From contig NZ_JADMSO010000005.1 of NCBI RefSeq assembly GCF_015560805.1, positions 124,001 through 188,000 on the forward strand: DNA of 64,000 bases, in the 5' to 3' direction. Under the pieces are notes generated by a model, which was given only the letters and a program-made list of their open reading frames with translations, ran no database searches and was not told where the DNA came from. Shown here in pieces: positions 44,804 to 53,661 of the stretch (the first letter of the stretch is position 1; each line of letters begins with the position of its first letter). The stretch is from Mediterraneibacter glycyrrhizinilyticus (GTDB lineage Bacteria; Bacillota; Clostridia; Lachnospirales; Lachnospiraceae). The position numbers and the translations under genes are program-made.

Positions 44804-45774
44804 GTCTGAGAGTTCCTTTCTGTCTGTAAATAATTAAGTACCATGGAGGCAATTTTATAGGTCATGGCATCTTCAAAACGGCGAAGATCCAGACCGGTCC
44901 TTTTTTCTACCTGCTCCAGCCGGTAGATCAGCGTATTACGGTGCATATGGAGTTGACGTGCAGTCTCCGCGATGTTCAGGTTATTCTGCATAAAACGGTC
45001 GATCGTGACGGTCATCTCTTCATCCGCAGCGGACGGGATCTCTGTTCCGAAAATCTCTGAGAGAAAATTTTCACAGATAGACCGGGGAAGTTGATAGATC
45101 AGTCTTCCGATCCCGAGACGGTTGTAAGGAAATACATTCTGTCCGGAACCAAACAGTCGCCCGACTTTTAATGCCAGCGACGTCTCTTTGTATGCACGCG
45201 AGAGCTCCAGAAGATTTTTTACAAGTCCGCTGTATGCAACCTGTACATGAGCCAGCGCTTCGGTATTGAGTGTGTCTACGATCGTGTGGGCGATCTGCGG
45301 AAGATCCTCTTCACTTTCCGAAGCGTGAAGCGGTCTTAAGACCGCAAGCTGTGTTTCCGTTACGGGGATCAGATAGATCCTGCTCTGTGCGGGGAAGAGA
45401 TTTTTGAGGATCTCAAGCACCGTATCATCGGAAATACTGCGCGATTCCAGAAGAAACAGGATCCGGTTTTCATCCGGAGCGATGTGCAGACGCAGTGCAC
45501 GTTCCGCCACATCATAGGAGGGGACGGAATCGGTCATCAGACTGAGCAGAAACTGTGCTTTATTATATTTTTCTTTATAGGCAGTGCACAGACAGCGGAT
45601 CTGCCTGAGCGCCGCTTCCTCATCCTCGGGAGTTTCTGCCGGGAGAGTCAGCGTCACACCGGTCAGACGCTTCAGTTCGTGCAGGGCAGCCTGTATCTGC
45701 AGATGGACAGCAGGCGTGCTACCGGATGAAAAATCCGGATGTTGTAAGTCCGGTGTATATGTTTCCTGTTCCAT
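44800..45774 (-). CDS. PucR/CdaR-type transcriptional regulator
   Basis: A 324-residue regulator. The C-terminal HTH (NNLNIAETARQLHMHRNTLIYRLEQVE, near 267-292) is the PucR_HTH_30 type used by PucR and CdaR. The middle resembles a degenerate GGDEF-like region; the N-terminal part is a sensor of unknown ligand. Lies beside the MsmK ATPase gene, on the same strand but with a terminator between, so a role in sugar uptake is possible only by proximity. Confidence 0.85.
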   Translation of the reverse strand: MEQETYTPDLQHPDFSSGSTPAVHLQIQAALHELKRLTGVTLTLPAETPEDEEAALRQIRCLCTAYKEKYNKAQFLLSLMTDSVPSYDVAERALRLHIAPDENRILFLLESRSISDDTVLEILKNLFPAQSRIYLIPVTETQLAVLRPLHASESEEDLPQIAHTIVDTLNTEALAHVQVAYSGLVKNLLELSRAYKETSLALKVGRLFGSGQNVFPYNRLGIGRLIYQLPRSICENFLSEIFGTEIPSAADEEMTVTIDRFMQNNLNIAETARQLHMHRNTLIYRLEQVEKRTGLDLRRFEDAMTYKIASMVLNYLQTERNSQT

Positions 45775-45823
45775 AGATAGACCTCGTTTTTAATCGTTTA
45801 TTGCTGCTGCGCCGCATAAAAGA

Positions 45824-45858
45824 GAGAAAAAGGGCTGCACAATCTTTTGTACAGCCCC
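45824..45858 (-). terminator. msmK terminator
   Basis: On the minus strand GGGCTGTACAA pairs with TTGTGCAGCCC (one wobble) and is followed by TTTTTCTCTC. Confidence 0.85.
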
Positions 45859-45904
45859 CCTCCTGATTTATGCCTCGCATCTGCGCTGCTTTTATTTTAT
45901 ATGA

Positions 45905-47017
45905 CTAGTTGGTAATCGTCAACTCTGTTTCTTTGTCAAAGATATGGATTCTGTTCATATCCAGAGCAAATTTAGCGTCGTCTCCGGTTCTGAGTTCTGT
46001 ACGCGGATTTACGCGGGCAGTCATCTGAGTTCCCTCCACATCGAAGTACAGGAATACTTCCGCACCGAGCAGCTCGTATACTTTGATCTTGGATGTGATC
46101 ACACTGCCCGGATTTGCAGCGATGAAATCCGGATCGTCATGAACATCTTCCGGACGGATACCTACGACAACTGTTTTTCCGTTGTAACCGCCGTCGATGA
46201 GCGCTTTCTTTTTGTTCTCCGGTACGCGCAGAACATGGTTTCCGATGGAAAGTGTTACGTCGTTTCCGGCAACATTTACGACTGCGTCCATGAAGTTCAT
46301 CTGCGGAGATCCGATAAATCCGGCAACGAACAGGTTGCAAGGTGTATTGTACAGGTTCTGCGGTGTATCAACCTGCTGGATCACACCGTCTTTCATAACA
46401 ACGATCCTTGTACCCAGTGTCATAGCCTCTGTCTGGTCATGAGTTACATAGATGATCGTTGCGCCTAAGTTCTCGTGAAGTTTGGAGATCTCGATACGCA
46501 TCTGAACTCTCAGCTTCGCGTCCAGGTTGGAGAGCGGCTCGTCCATCAGGAATACTTTCGGGTTACGAACGATCGCACGTCCCATGGCAACACGCTGTCT
46601 CTGTCCACCGGAAAGCGCTTTCGGTTTACGGTCGAGCAGTTTGTCCAGATCGAGGATTCTTGCGGCTTCGCGTACTTTTTTGTCAATCTCGTCTTTCGGG
46701 ACTTTACGAAGTTTCAGTCCGAACGCCATGTTGTCATATACGGTCATATGCGGATACAGCGCGTAGTTCTGGAAAACCATCGCGATGTCACGGTCTTTCG
46801 GCTCTACATCGTTCATTACTTTTCCGTCGATCTCCAATGTTCCGTCTGTGATATCTTCCAGACCTGCGATCATACGAAGCGTTGTTGACTTTCCGCATCC
46901 TGATGGTCCTACGAAGATGATAAATTCTTTGTCCGCAATATCAAGATTGAAGTTCTTTACTGCGTGAAATCCGTTCGGATATTTTTTTTCGATTCCTTTT
47001 AATGATAAACTTGCCAT
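45905..47017 (-). CDS. Sugar ABC transporter ATPase (MsmK/UgpC family)
   Basis: A 370-residue ATPase: Walker A GPSGCGKST, Q-loop, signature LSGGQRQRV, Walker B FLMDEPLSNLD, and a TOBE domain (about 240-365). Such proteins energise carbohydrate importers. No permease or binding-protein gene is adjacent, which fits MsmK-type ATPases that serve several sugar importers elsewhere on the chromosome. AAAGGAGGC precedes the ATG. Divergent from the nucleoside transporter. Confidence 0.93.
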   Translation of the reverse strand: MASLSLKGIEKKYPNGFHAVKNFNLDIADKEFIIFVGPSGCGKSTTLRMIAGLEDITDGTLEIDGKVMNDVEPKDRDIAMVFQNYALYPHMTVYDNMAFGLKLRKVPKDEIDKKVREAARILDLDKLLDRKPKALSGGQRQRVAMGRAIVRNPKVFLMDEPLSNLDAKLRVQMRIEISKLHENLGATIIYVTHDQTEAMTLGTRIVVMKDGVIQQVDTPQNLYNTPCNLFVAGFIGSPQMNFMDAVVNVAGNDVTLSIGNHVLRVPENKKKALIDGGYNGKTVVVGIRPEDVHDDPDFIAANPGSVITSKIKVYELLGAEVFLYFDVEGTQMTARVNPRTELRTGDDAKFALDMNRIHIFDKETELTITN

Positions 47018-47062
47018 TTGAAACAGCCTCCTTTAAATATGTGTCGTTGTTATCTGGTTCTT

Positions 47063-47091
47063 AGTATACGGGAAGAGTGAAAACGGGACAA
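47063..47091 (-). promoter_or_regulatory. msmK promoter
   Basis: On the minus strand TTGTCC (47091-47086), 17-base spacer, TATACT (47068-47063). An inverted repeat GTCAC-GA-GTGAC (47093-47104) abuts the -35 box and may be an operator. Confidence 0.68.
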
Positions 47092-47122
47092 TGTCACGAG
47101 TGACTAAAAAAATAAAAGGGAA

Positions 47123-47282
47123 GTGTACACTTTGACCAGTACGGATCATTTAGGCGGAAAAAACGGGAAATTGCGGAAGTCAGAATAGTACTTATTATAA
47201 GTTATAAGTAAATGTAATCACAAAAGTGGGGGCTTACGGTTGATTTATCTTATACAAATAGGTAAGATTAGTGTGTACACTT
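47123..47282. promoter_or_regulatory. Two GTGTACACTT boxes in the msmK-bmp divergent region
   Basis: GTGTACACTT occurs at 47123-47132 (inside the perfect palindrome AAGTGTACACTT, 47121-47132) and again at 47273-47282, exactly 150 bp on. The second covers the expected start site of the bmp promoter. Both look like operator sites. The region 47018-47340 holds no gene. Confidence 0.55.
47240..47268 (+). promoter_or_regulatory. Promoter of the nucleoside transporter
   Basis: TTGATT (47240-47245), 17-base spacer, TAAGAT (47263-47268), 73 bases before the lipoprotein start. Confidence 0.6.
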
Positions 47283-47340
47283 ATCCCCTACTGACGGAGG
47301 AACAGGCGGGGAGGACCTTTAGAATAGGAGGAAAGCATTT

Positions 47341-48516
47341 ATGAAAAAGAAAGTTTTGGGCGTATTGCTCAGCGCAGCGATGGTAGTAGGGCTTCTCGGC
47401 GGATGCGGAGCACCGGCGGCAGCAGATACCACAGAGAAGACAGATGAGGGAAAGACAGAAGCGGCGGCAGAGGGAATCGCAAAAGAAGATATTAAAGTAG
47501 GATTTGTACATATTTCCGATCCGAGTGATATGGGATATACATATAATCAGGAGATCGGTACAAAAGAGATGCAGGAAGCGCTTGGTCTTGAGGATGACCA
47601 GATCATCAACAAGTACAATGTGCCGGAAGATGCAGAGTGCGACACAGCGCTTCGCGAACTGGTCGATGCAGGATGTAATATCATCTTCGCAACCAGCTTC
47701 GGATTTGAAGATTATGTAAAAGAAGTTGCGGCAGAATATCCGGAAGTGCAGTTCTGCCATGCAACAGGTTATCAGGCATCGGATGCCGGACTTGACAACA
47801 TGCACAACTATTTCGCTTCTATTTATGAAGCACGTTATCTGGCAGGTATCGCAGCAGGTATGAAGACAGAGAGCAACAAGCTTGGCTATGTAGCGGCATT
47901 CCCGTTTGCAGAGGTGATCAGTGGATATACCGCATTTTATCTTGGAGCAAAGAGTGTGAATCCGGATGTGACGATGGATATCATGTACACCAACTCCTGG
48001 AACGACCCGACTGTAGAGTCTCAGGTTGCAAAAGCATTGATCGAGCGCGGATGCGACGTGATCTCACAGCATTCTGATTCTACAGCACCGGCTACGACAG
48101 CAGAAGAGAACGGCGTATGGCAGGTTGGATACAACAACGATATGATCGAGGCTGCGCCGAAAGCATCTCTGATCTCCGCAAGAATCGACTGGGGTATCTA
48201 TGTAACAGAAGCGGTACAGGCGATGATCGACGGTAAAGAGATCCCGACAGACTGGTGCAAAGGTCTCGGAGATGAAGCCGTATATCTGTCTCCGCTGAAT
48301 ACAGATATTGCAGCAGAGGGTACACAGGAAGCAATTGACGAAGCAAAAGAGAAACTGATCTCCGGTGAGATCCATGTATTTGAGGGACCGCTGAAAGGAA
48401 CAAGCCCGGAAGGCGAGACTATCGAGATTGCTGAGGGAGATTACTATCATGAGCAGGAAGAAAAATCCGCTCCGTCCTGGTGCTATATTGTTGAGGGATG
48501 TAATGTGGTAGAATAA
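47341..48516 (+). CDS. BMP family substrate-binding lipoprotein
   Basis: A 391-residue lipoprotein: signal peptide with lipobox LLGGC and lipidated Cys22, an acidic linker, then a BMP/PnrA-type binding fold (VGFVHISDPSDMGYTYNQ at the start of the fold; NNDMIEAAP later). BMP proteins such as PnrA and BmpA bind purine nucleosides; the downstream NupB-like ATPase and two permeases support nucleoside uptake. AGGAGGAAAG ribosome site. A terminator right after it probably raises its level relative to the membrane components. Confidence 0.94.
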   Translation: MKKKVLGVLLSAAMVVGLLGGCGAPAAADTTEKTDEGKTEAAAEGIAKEDIKVGFVHISDPSDMGYTYNQEIGTKEMQEALGLEDDQIINKYNVPEDAECDTALRELVDAGCNIIFATSFGFEDYVKEVAAEYPEVQFCHATGYQASDAGLDNMHNYFASIYEARYLAGIAAGMKTESNKLGYVAAFPFAEVISGYTAFYLGAKSVNPDVTMDIMYTNSWNDPTVESQVAKALIERGCDVISQHSDSTAPATTAEENGVWQVGYNNDMIEAAPKASLISARIDWGIYVTEAVQAMIDGKEIPTDWCKGLGDEAVYLSPLNTDIAAEGTQEAIDEAKEKLISGEIHVFEGPLKGTSPEGETIEIAEGDYYHEQEEKSAPSWCYIVEGCNVVE

Positions 48517-48530
48517 TCACTGTGATTGGA

Positions 48531-48567
48531 AACAGGTCTGTCGCGGGGCAGACCTGTTTTTTTATAT
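48531..48567 (+). terminator. Terminator-like hairpin within the transporter operon
   Basis: AACAGGTCTG pairs with CAGACCTGTT followed by seven T. Three more stem-loops follow before the ATPase gene (about 48573-48610, 48621-48648 with CCGGAA/TTCCGG, and 48670-48685). Confidence 0.82.
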
Positions 48568-48724
48568 AAGCGACGAGCCAAAGTCCGGGCTTGCCCGAGA
48601 CCTTGGCGACTGCTTACAATCCCGGAATATGCCTTTTGGCACTTCCGGTGATTCTTTCTTGTGAAAATCCGTATCTTTTGGTACGATAAGAAGAGATCTG
48701 AGAATGATGAAAGAGGGTGAAGAT

Positions 48725-50341
48725 TTGAGTGCATCAAATGAGCTTGCGATCAAAATGCACAGGATAACCAAGACATTTGGTAAAGTTATCGCAAACAAAG
48801 ACGTCGATCTAGAACTTCGGGAGGGAGAGATCCTTGCACTGCTCGGAGAGAACGGAAGCGGCAAGACAACGCTTATGAATATGTTGTCGGGAATTTATTT
48901 TCCGGATCACGGAGAAATTTATGTACATGGGAAGCCGGTGACGATCCGTTCTCCGAAGAATGCGTTTTCGCTTGGAATCGGAATGATCCATCAGCATTTC
49001 CGACTGGTCGATGTGCTGACGGCAGCGGAGAATATTGTGTTGGGACTGGACGGCGGTCTGACCGTCAACCGGAAAGAGATCAACCGAAAAGTGGAAGAAC
49101 TGGCAAAACGCTACGGATTTGATCTGGATCCGTCGAAGAAAGTCTACAATATGGCAGTGTCGGAAAAGCAGACAGTGGAGATTTTGAAAGTGCTCTACCG
49201 TGGAGCGGATATTTTGATCCTGGACGAGCCGACCGCGGTTCTGACGCCGCAGGAGACAGAGAAACTTTTTGCCGTGCTCCGTAATATGAAGAAAGACGGA
49301 AAGTCGATCATTATCATCACACATAAATTGAACGAGGTTATGGCGATCTCCGATCGTGTGGCGATCCTGCGAAAAGGCGAGTACATCGGTGTAGTCAATA
49401 CAGCAGAAACGAATCAGGCACAGCTGACGGAAATGATGGTCGGCAGACCGATCAGTCTGAAGATCGATCGTCCGGAAGTGGAAGAAAAAGTGGAACGGCT
49501 TCAGGTGATCGGGCTGACCTGTCTGAACGGGGACGGTGTGAAAGCGCTGGATGACGTATCGTTTACCGCATACGGCGGAGAGATACTGGGAGTCGCCGGG
49601 ATTGCGGGAAGCGGTCAGAAAGAGTTGTGTGAGGCGATCGCAGGTCTGTATCCGTCGATCGGCGGATCGGTATTGTATTCGGTGGAGCATGAGGGAACCG
49701 GAACTGTTGTGAAAGAAAGGATTCTGGGGCTGAAACCGGATGAGATCTCAAAAAAGGGGATCGCGATGGCGTATGTGCCGGAAGACCGCCTTGGTATGGG
49801 ACTGGTTGCCGGTATGGATATGACGGATAATGTCATGCTTAGAAGTTATAAGGACAATAAAGGGATTTTTGTGGATCGCAAAAAGCCAAGAGAACTGTCT
49901 GAAAAGTTGATCGAGGAACTGGAGATCGTAACGCCGGGTGTGGAGACCCCGGTCGGACGTCTTTCCGGCGGAAATGTCCAGAAAGTATTGCTGGGACGTG
50001 AGATCGCGTGCAGTCCGTCGGTGTTGATCGTGGCATATCCGGTGCGCGGATTGGATATTAATTCCTCCTACCGGATCTATGATCTTTTGAATGAGCAGAA
50101 GAGAAAGGGCGTTGCCGTGATCTTTATCGGAGAAGATCTGGACGTTCTGATGGAATTGTCGGACAGACTGATGGTTCTCTGCGGTGGAAAAGTCAGCGGT
50201 ATCGTAGATCCGAAGACGGTGACGAAAGAGGAAATCGGACTGATGATGATCCATGTAGATCACAAACCGGAGGATCAGGGAGCAGCCGCAGGGGACGAAG
50301 AAGAAAATAGGAATGAGACAGACGGGGAGGTGAGATCATGA
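48725..50341 (+). CDS. Nucleoside ABC transporter ATPase, two domains
   Basis: A protein of about 538 residues with two ABC domains like NupB/RbsA. Domain 1 has Walker A GENGSGKTT and DEPTAVLTP, with a degenerate signature (AVSEKQTVEIL). Domain 2 has a degenerate Walker A (GIAGSGQKE), signature LSGGNVQKV and a Walker B region AYPVRGLD. This asymmetry is normal for the family. TTG at 48725 lies four bases after GAGGGTGA; ATG 48704 is the alternative but has a weak site. Overlaps the first permease gene by four bases. Confidence 0.92.
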   Translation: MSASNELAIKMHRITKTFGKVIANKDVDLELREGEILALLGENGSGKTTLMNMLSGIYFPDHGEIYVHGKPVTIRSPKNAFSLGIGMIHQHFRLVDVLTAAENIVLGLDGGLTVNRKEINRKVEELAKRYGFDLDPSKKVYNMAVSEKQTVEILKVLYRGADILILDEPTAVLTPQETEKLFAVLRNMKKDGKSIIIITHKLNEVMAISDRVAILRKGEYIGVVNTAETNQAQLTEMMVGRPISLKIDRPEVEEKVERLQVIGLTCLNGDGVKALDDVSFTAYGGEILGVAGIAGSGQKELCEAIAGLYPSIGGSVLYSVEHEGTGTVVKERILGLKPDEISKKGIAMAYVPEDRLGMGLVAGMDMTDNVMLRSYKDNKGIFVDRKKPRELSEKLIEELEIVTPGVETPVGRLSGGNVQKVLLGREIACSPSVLIVAYPVRGLDINSSYRIYDLLNEQKRKGVAVIFIGEDLDVLMELSDRLMVLCGGKVSGIVDPKTVTKEEIGLMMIHVDHKPEDQGAAAGDEEENRNETDGEVRS

Positions 50342-51435
50342 GCGCAGAAAAAGGAAAGGGAAAAGAACCGTTGATCCGTATGGCGAAGCGCGATACACTC
50401 TCCAATCAGAAAGCATGGTGCATTCGCGGAGTAGCGCTTTTGTTATCGCTGATCACGGGAGGGCTTGTGATCCTTGCGTTGGGGCATAATCCGTTTTCGG
50501 TTTATACTTCCATGGTAGTCGGTGCGTGGGGATCTTCCACGGTCATCCGTGAGACGATCAAGATCGCCGTACCGCTTCTGATCACTGCTATCGGTATTTC
50601 CTTTGCATTTAAGATGAAGTTCTGGAATATCGGAGGCGAGGGACAGATCATCGTCGGTGCGGTGGCAGCAGGATATTTCGGATTGTTTACCGCACACATT
50701 TTGCCGAAAGTACCGCTTGTGATCCTGATGATGCTGGCAGGTATTCTGGCAGGCGGTCTTTACGGACTGCTTCCGGCAGTGTGCAAAGCAAAATGGGGAA
50801 CGAACGAGACGTTGTTTACTTTGATGCTCAACTATATCGCGCTTGCCTTTGTCAAATATCTGATGAACGGACCGTGGAAAGCGCCGGGCAGCAGCTTTCC
50901 GAAGATCGCGATGCTGGCGCCGGGAGCGCGTCTTACGAAAGTGCTCGGCGTACATTGGGGATGGATCCTTGCGCTCGTGATCGTTGTGATCTCTTCGATC
51001 TACCTGTCGAAAACAAAACAGGGATATGAGATCGCGGTTGTTGGAGAAAGCAATAATACAGCCCGCTATGCCGGGATCAATGTGAGCAAAGTGTTCATCC
51101 GGACGATGTTTATTTCCGGTGCGCTCTGCGGTCTGGTCGGTATGCTGCAGTTTGCAGGCGCGGATTATACGATCACAGAGGGAATCGCAGGAGGTGTCGG
51201 ATTTACGGCGATCACGGTGGCATGGCTGGCAAAAATGAATCCATACGGTATGCTGGTCGTTTCGGTATTTATCGCGATGCTGGAACGCGGCGCCAATACG
51301 ATTCAGACGCAGTTTAAGATCCCGGCGTCGGCAGCGGATCTGCTGATCGGAATCATCCTGTTTTTCATGCTCGGATGCGAGTTCTTTATTTCATACAGAC
51401 TGATCTTGCGTGGAAAGGAGGAAGAAGATGTTTAG
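50338..51435 (+). CDS. Nucleoside ABC transporter permease 1
   Basis: A 365-residue permease of the BPD_transp_2 (RbsC/BmpC) family with about nine to ten hydrophobic segments. FWNIGGEGQIIVGAV near 100 and the cytoplasmic coupling stretch GESNNTARYAGINV are typical of nucleoside permeases (NupP/YufP). Overlaps the ATPase gene by four bases and the next permease by eight. A cytoplasmic basic N-terminus of about 25 residues precedes the first helix. Confidence 0.92.
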   Translation: MSAEKGKGKEPLIRMAKRDTLSNQKAWCIRGVALLLSLITGGLVILALGHNPFSVYTSMVVGAWGSSTVIRETIKIAVPLLITAIGISFAFKMKFWNIGGEGQIIVGAVAAGYFGLFTAHILPKVPLVILMMLAGILAGGLYGLLPAVCKAKWGTNETLFTLMLNYIALAFVKYLMNGPWKAPGSSFPKIAMLAPGARLTKVLGVHWGWILALVIVVISSIYLSKTKQGYEIAVVGESNNTARYAGINVSKVFIRTMFISGALCGLVGMLQFAGADYTITEGIAGGVGFTAITVAWLAKMNPYGMLVVSVFIAMLERGANTIQTQFKIPASAADLLIGIILFFMLGCEFFISYRLILRGKEEEDV

Positions 51436-52420
51436 TACATTAAATAGTTTATTTATCGCGGCAGTACTTGCCGGAACACCGCTTCTGCTCGGGGCGCTCG
51501 GGGAGATCCTGACAGAAAAATCAGGAAACTTAAACCTTGGTGTGGAAGGTATGATGTTCATGGGTGCGATCACCGGACTTGCGGGTTCCTATTATTATGA
51601 GCAGGCGGTCATCAAAGCCGGAGGAAGTGTGAGCGGCGTGCTTTCCGCACTGATCGCGCTTTTGTGTTCTTTCCTTGCAGGATCGTTCGGTGCGTTGATT
51701 TACAGCTTTTTGACGATCACGCTCCGTGCGAACCAGAATGTAACCGGATTGACGCTGACGATCTTCGGAACCGGATTCGGTAACTTCTTCGGAGAATATA
51801 TCGGTCAGAAAGCGGGAGGATATGTGGCGGTCAGCGACGTGACAAAAGCGGCGTTTTCCAAAATACAGATCCCGGTGCTTTCCGATATTCCGGTGCTCGG
51901 AAAACTTTTGTTCCAGTATAACTGGCTTGTATATTTTGCGATCATCCTTGCGATCGCGATGGCGTGGTTTTTCAACAGATCCCGCGTGGGACTGAACCTC
52001 CGGGCGGTCGGAGAGAGTCCGGCAACTGCGGATGCAGCCGGAATCGATACGACAAAATATAAATATTTTGCAACGGTCATCGGTGGCGGCATCTGTGGCA
52101 TCGGCGGAATGTACATGAGTATGGTAACGACTTCCGGCGTATGGGTACACGGATGCGTCAGCGGTTATGGCTGGCTGGCGGTTGCGCTTGTTATCTTTGC
52201 AACATGGAGTCCGCTTCGCGGCATGCTGGTTGCGCTCGTATTCGGAGGACTTACGATCATGCGTATGTATGTCAATATCCCGGGACTTCCGGCACAGATT
52301 TATGATATGCTTCCATATGTGGCGACGATCCTTGTACTTGTCATCACGAGTATGCGCGAGAGTAAAGAACATGCACAGCCGAAGAGCTGCGGAACGAATT
52401 ACTTCCGCGAGGAGCGTTAA
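51428..52420 (+). CDS. Nucleoside ABC transporter permease 2
   Basis: A 330-residue BPD_transp_2 permease with about nine helices, partner of the preceding one (NupQ/YufQ type). SGNLNLGVEGMMFMGAI near 34 and the coupling stretch GESPATADAAGID are conserved. Start at 51428 (MFSTLNS) has AGGAGGAAG upstream and overlaps the preceding gene; the GTG at 51410 lies further inside. Last clear member of the importer operon. Confidence 0.92.
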   Translation: MFSTLNSLFIAAVLAGTPLLLGALGEILTEKSGNLNLGVEGMMFMGAITGLAGSYYYEQAVIKAGGSVSGVLSALIALLCSFLAGSFGALIYSFLTITLRANQNVTGLTLTIFGTGFGNFFGEYIGQKAGGYVAVSDVTKAAFSKIQIPVLSDIPVLGKLLFQYNWLVYFAIILAIAMAWFFNRSRVGLNLRAVGESPATADAAGIDTTKYKYFATVIGGGICGIGGMYMSMVTTSGVWVHGCVSGYGWLAVALVIFATWSPLRGMLVALVFGGLTIMRMYVNIPGLPAQIYDMLPYVATILVLVITSMRESKEHAQPKSCGTNYFREER

Positions 52421-52443
52421 GAATAGGGAATCAGGACAGAACA

Positions 52444-53055
52444 ATGAAAAGACAGCTTGAGTATTTTACAATTGACGAGGCAGTGGGCGGCAATCAGGAA
52501 TGGTTCCGCAATGTGGTAATGTATATGGGGGGCTGTGCGGCGGCGACCGCCTGCGACTGCTGTATTTATTTTGCACGGCAGGGGGAGGAACACCTTTATC
52601 CTTATGACATCCAAAATCTTACAAAAGAGGATTATATTCAATTTGGAATGAAGATGAAGCCTTACATCCGTCCGAGAGTCGGCGGTGTGAAAAAGCTTTC
52701 CATGTTTATCGAGGGTTTTTCACGGTATCTTGCGGATCGCGGGGAAAAGTGCCTTGCGATGCGTGGATTTGACGGCAGCGAAAGTGCGGAGAAAGCCGCG
52801 GCGGTGATCAAAATGCAGATCGATCGGGGGCTGCCGGTGCCGTATCTGATGCTCCGACACCAAAATCCGGAATATAAAGACTTTGTCTGGCACTGGTTTT
52901 TGTGTTATGGTTATGAGGAGACAGAACACTCATTTCGGATCGATGTGGCAACTTACGGGGAATCGGCAGTGCTGGATCTGGCAGACTTGTGGAATACAGG
53001 CTGTGAAGAAAAAGGCGGGCTGATCCTGTTTGAACGCCGCGATCAGAAAGAATAA
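52444..53055 (+). CDS. Unknown protein with cysteine-peptidase-like pattern
   Basis: A 203-residue protein without signal peptide. GGCAAATACDCC (Cys31, 37, 39, 40) resembles the GC-x-PTA active-site start of C39-like cysteine peptidases, and VWHWFLCYGYE (His150) followed by Asp167 resembles their His-Asp half (HWV-VVGYD...D). This suggests a papain-like fold, peptidase or acyltransferase; the link is motif-level only. It starts 23 bases after the nucleoside permease and 22 bases before the cyclophilin gene. Confidence 0.6.
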   Translation: MKRQLEYFTIDEAVGGNQEWFRNVVMYMGGCAAATACDCCIYFARQGEEHLYPYDIQNLTKEDYIQFGMKMKPYIRPRVGGVKKLSMFIEGFSRYLADRGEKCLAMRGFDGSESAEKAAAVIKMQIDRGLPVPYLMLRHQNPEYKDFVWHWFLCYGYEETEHSFRIDVATYGESAVLDLADLWNTGCEEKGGLILFERRDQKE

Positions 53056-53077
53056 AAATGAAAAGAGGAAAAGAAAC

Positions 53078-53596
53078 ATGGCAAATCCAATTGTAACATT
53101 TGAGATGGAAAACGGAGATATCATGAAAGCGGAGCTGTATCCGGAAATCGCGCCGAATACAGTACGCAACTTTGTATCTCTTGTAAACAAAGGATATTAT
53201 GACGGACTGATCTTTCACCGTGTGATCCGCGGATTTATGATCCAGGGCGGATGTCCGAACGGAACCGGAACGGGCGGCCCGGGATACAACATCAAAGGGG
53301 AATTTTCACAGAATGGTTTTAAGAATGACCTTGCACATGATCCGGGCGTGCTTTCCATGGCGCGTGCAATGCATCCGGATTCCGCAGGTTCCCAGTTCTT
53401 TATCATGCATGAGAAATCTCCGCATCTGGACGGAGCTTACGCCGCATTCGGAAAGATCACAGAGGGCATGGATATCGTCAACAAGATCGCAGAGACGGCG
53501 ACCGATTACAGCGACAGACCGCTGGAGGCGCAGGTTATGAAAAAAGTGACGGTAGAAACATTCGGCGAGACCTATGAGGAGCCGGAAAAAGCCTGA
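53078..53596 (+). CDS. Peptidyl-prolyl cis-trans isomerase, cyclophilin type
   Basis: A 172-residue cytoplasmic cyclophilin that speeds proline isomerisation in folding proteins. FHRVIRGFMIQGG (catalytic Arg near 48), the GSQFFIM stretch and AFGKITEGMDIV are intact. No signal peptide. Start at 53078 (MANPIVTF) follows AGAGGAAAAG; the frame runs 16 codons further up inside the preceding gene. Confidence 0.95.
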   Translation: MANPIVTFEMENGDIMKAELYPEIAPNTVRNFVSLVNKGYYDGLIFHRVIRGFMIQGGCPNGTGTGGPGYNIKGEFSQNGFKNDLAHDPGVLSMARAMHPDSAGSQFFIMHEKSPHLDGAYAAFGKITEGMDIVNKIAETATDYSDRPLEAQVMKKVTVETFGETYEEPEKA

Positions 53597-53661
53597 GAAA
53601 GTCAGAGAAAATCAAAGGGAGCGAAGAAAGTCTCCCGAATAAATAAAAGGAACATAACAAA

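Noticed and set aside
47141-47340. Possible purine riboswitch before the nucleoside importer
   Set aside because: The conserved loop sequences and three-way junction of the purine aptamer are not present; GTGTACACTT boxes explain the region better.
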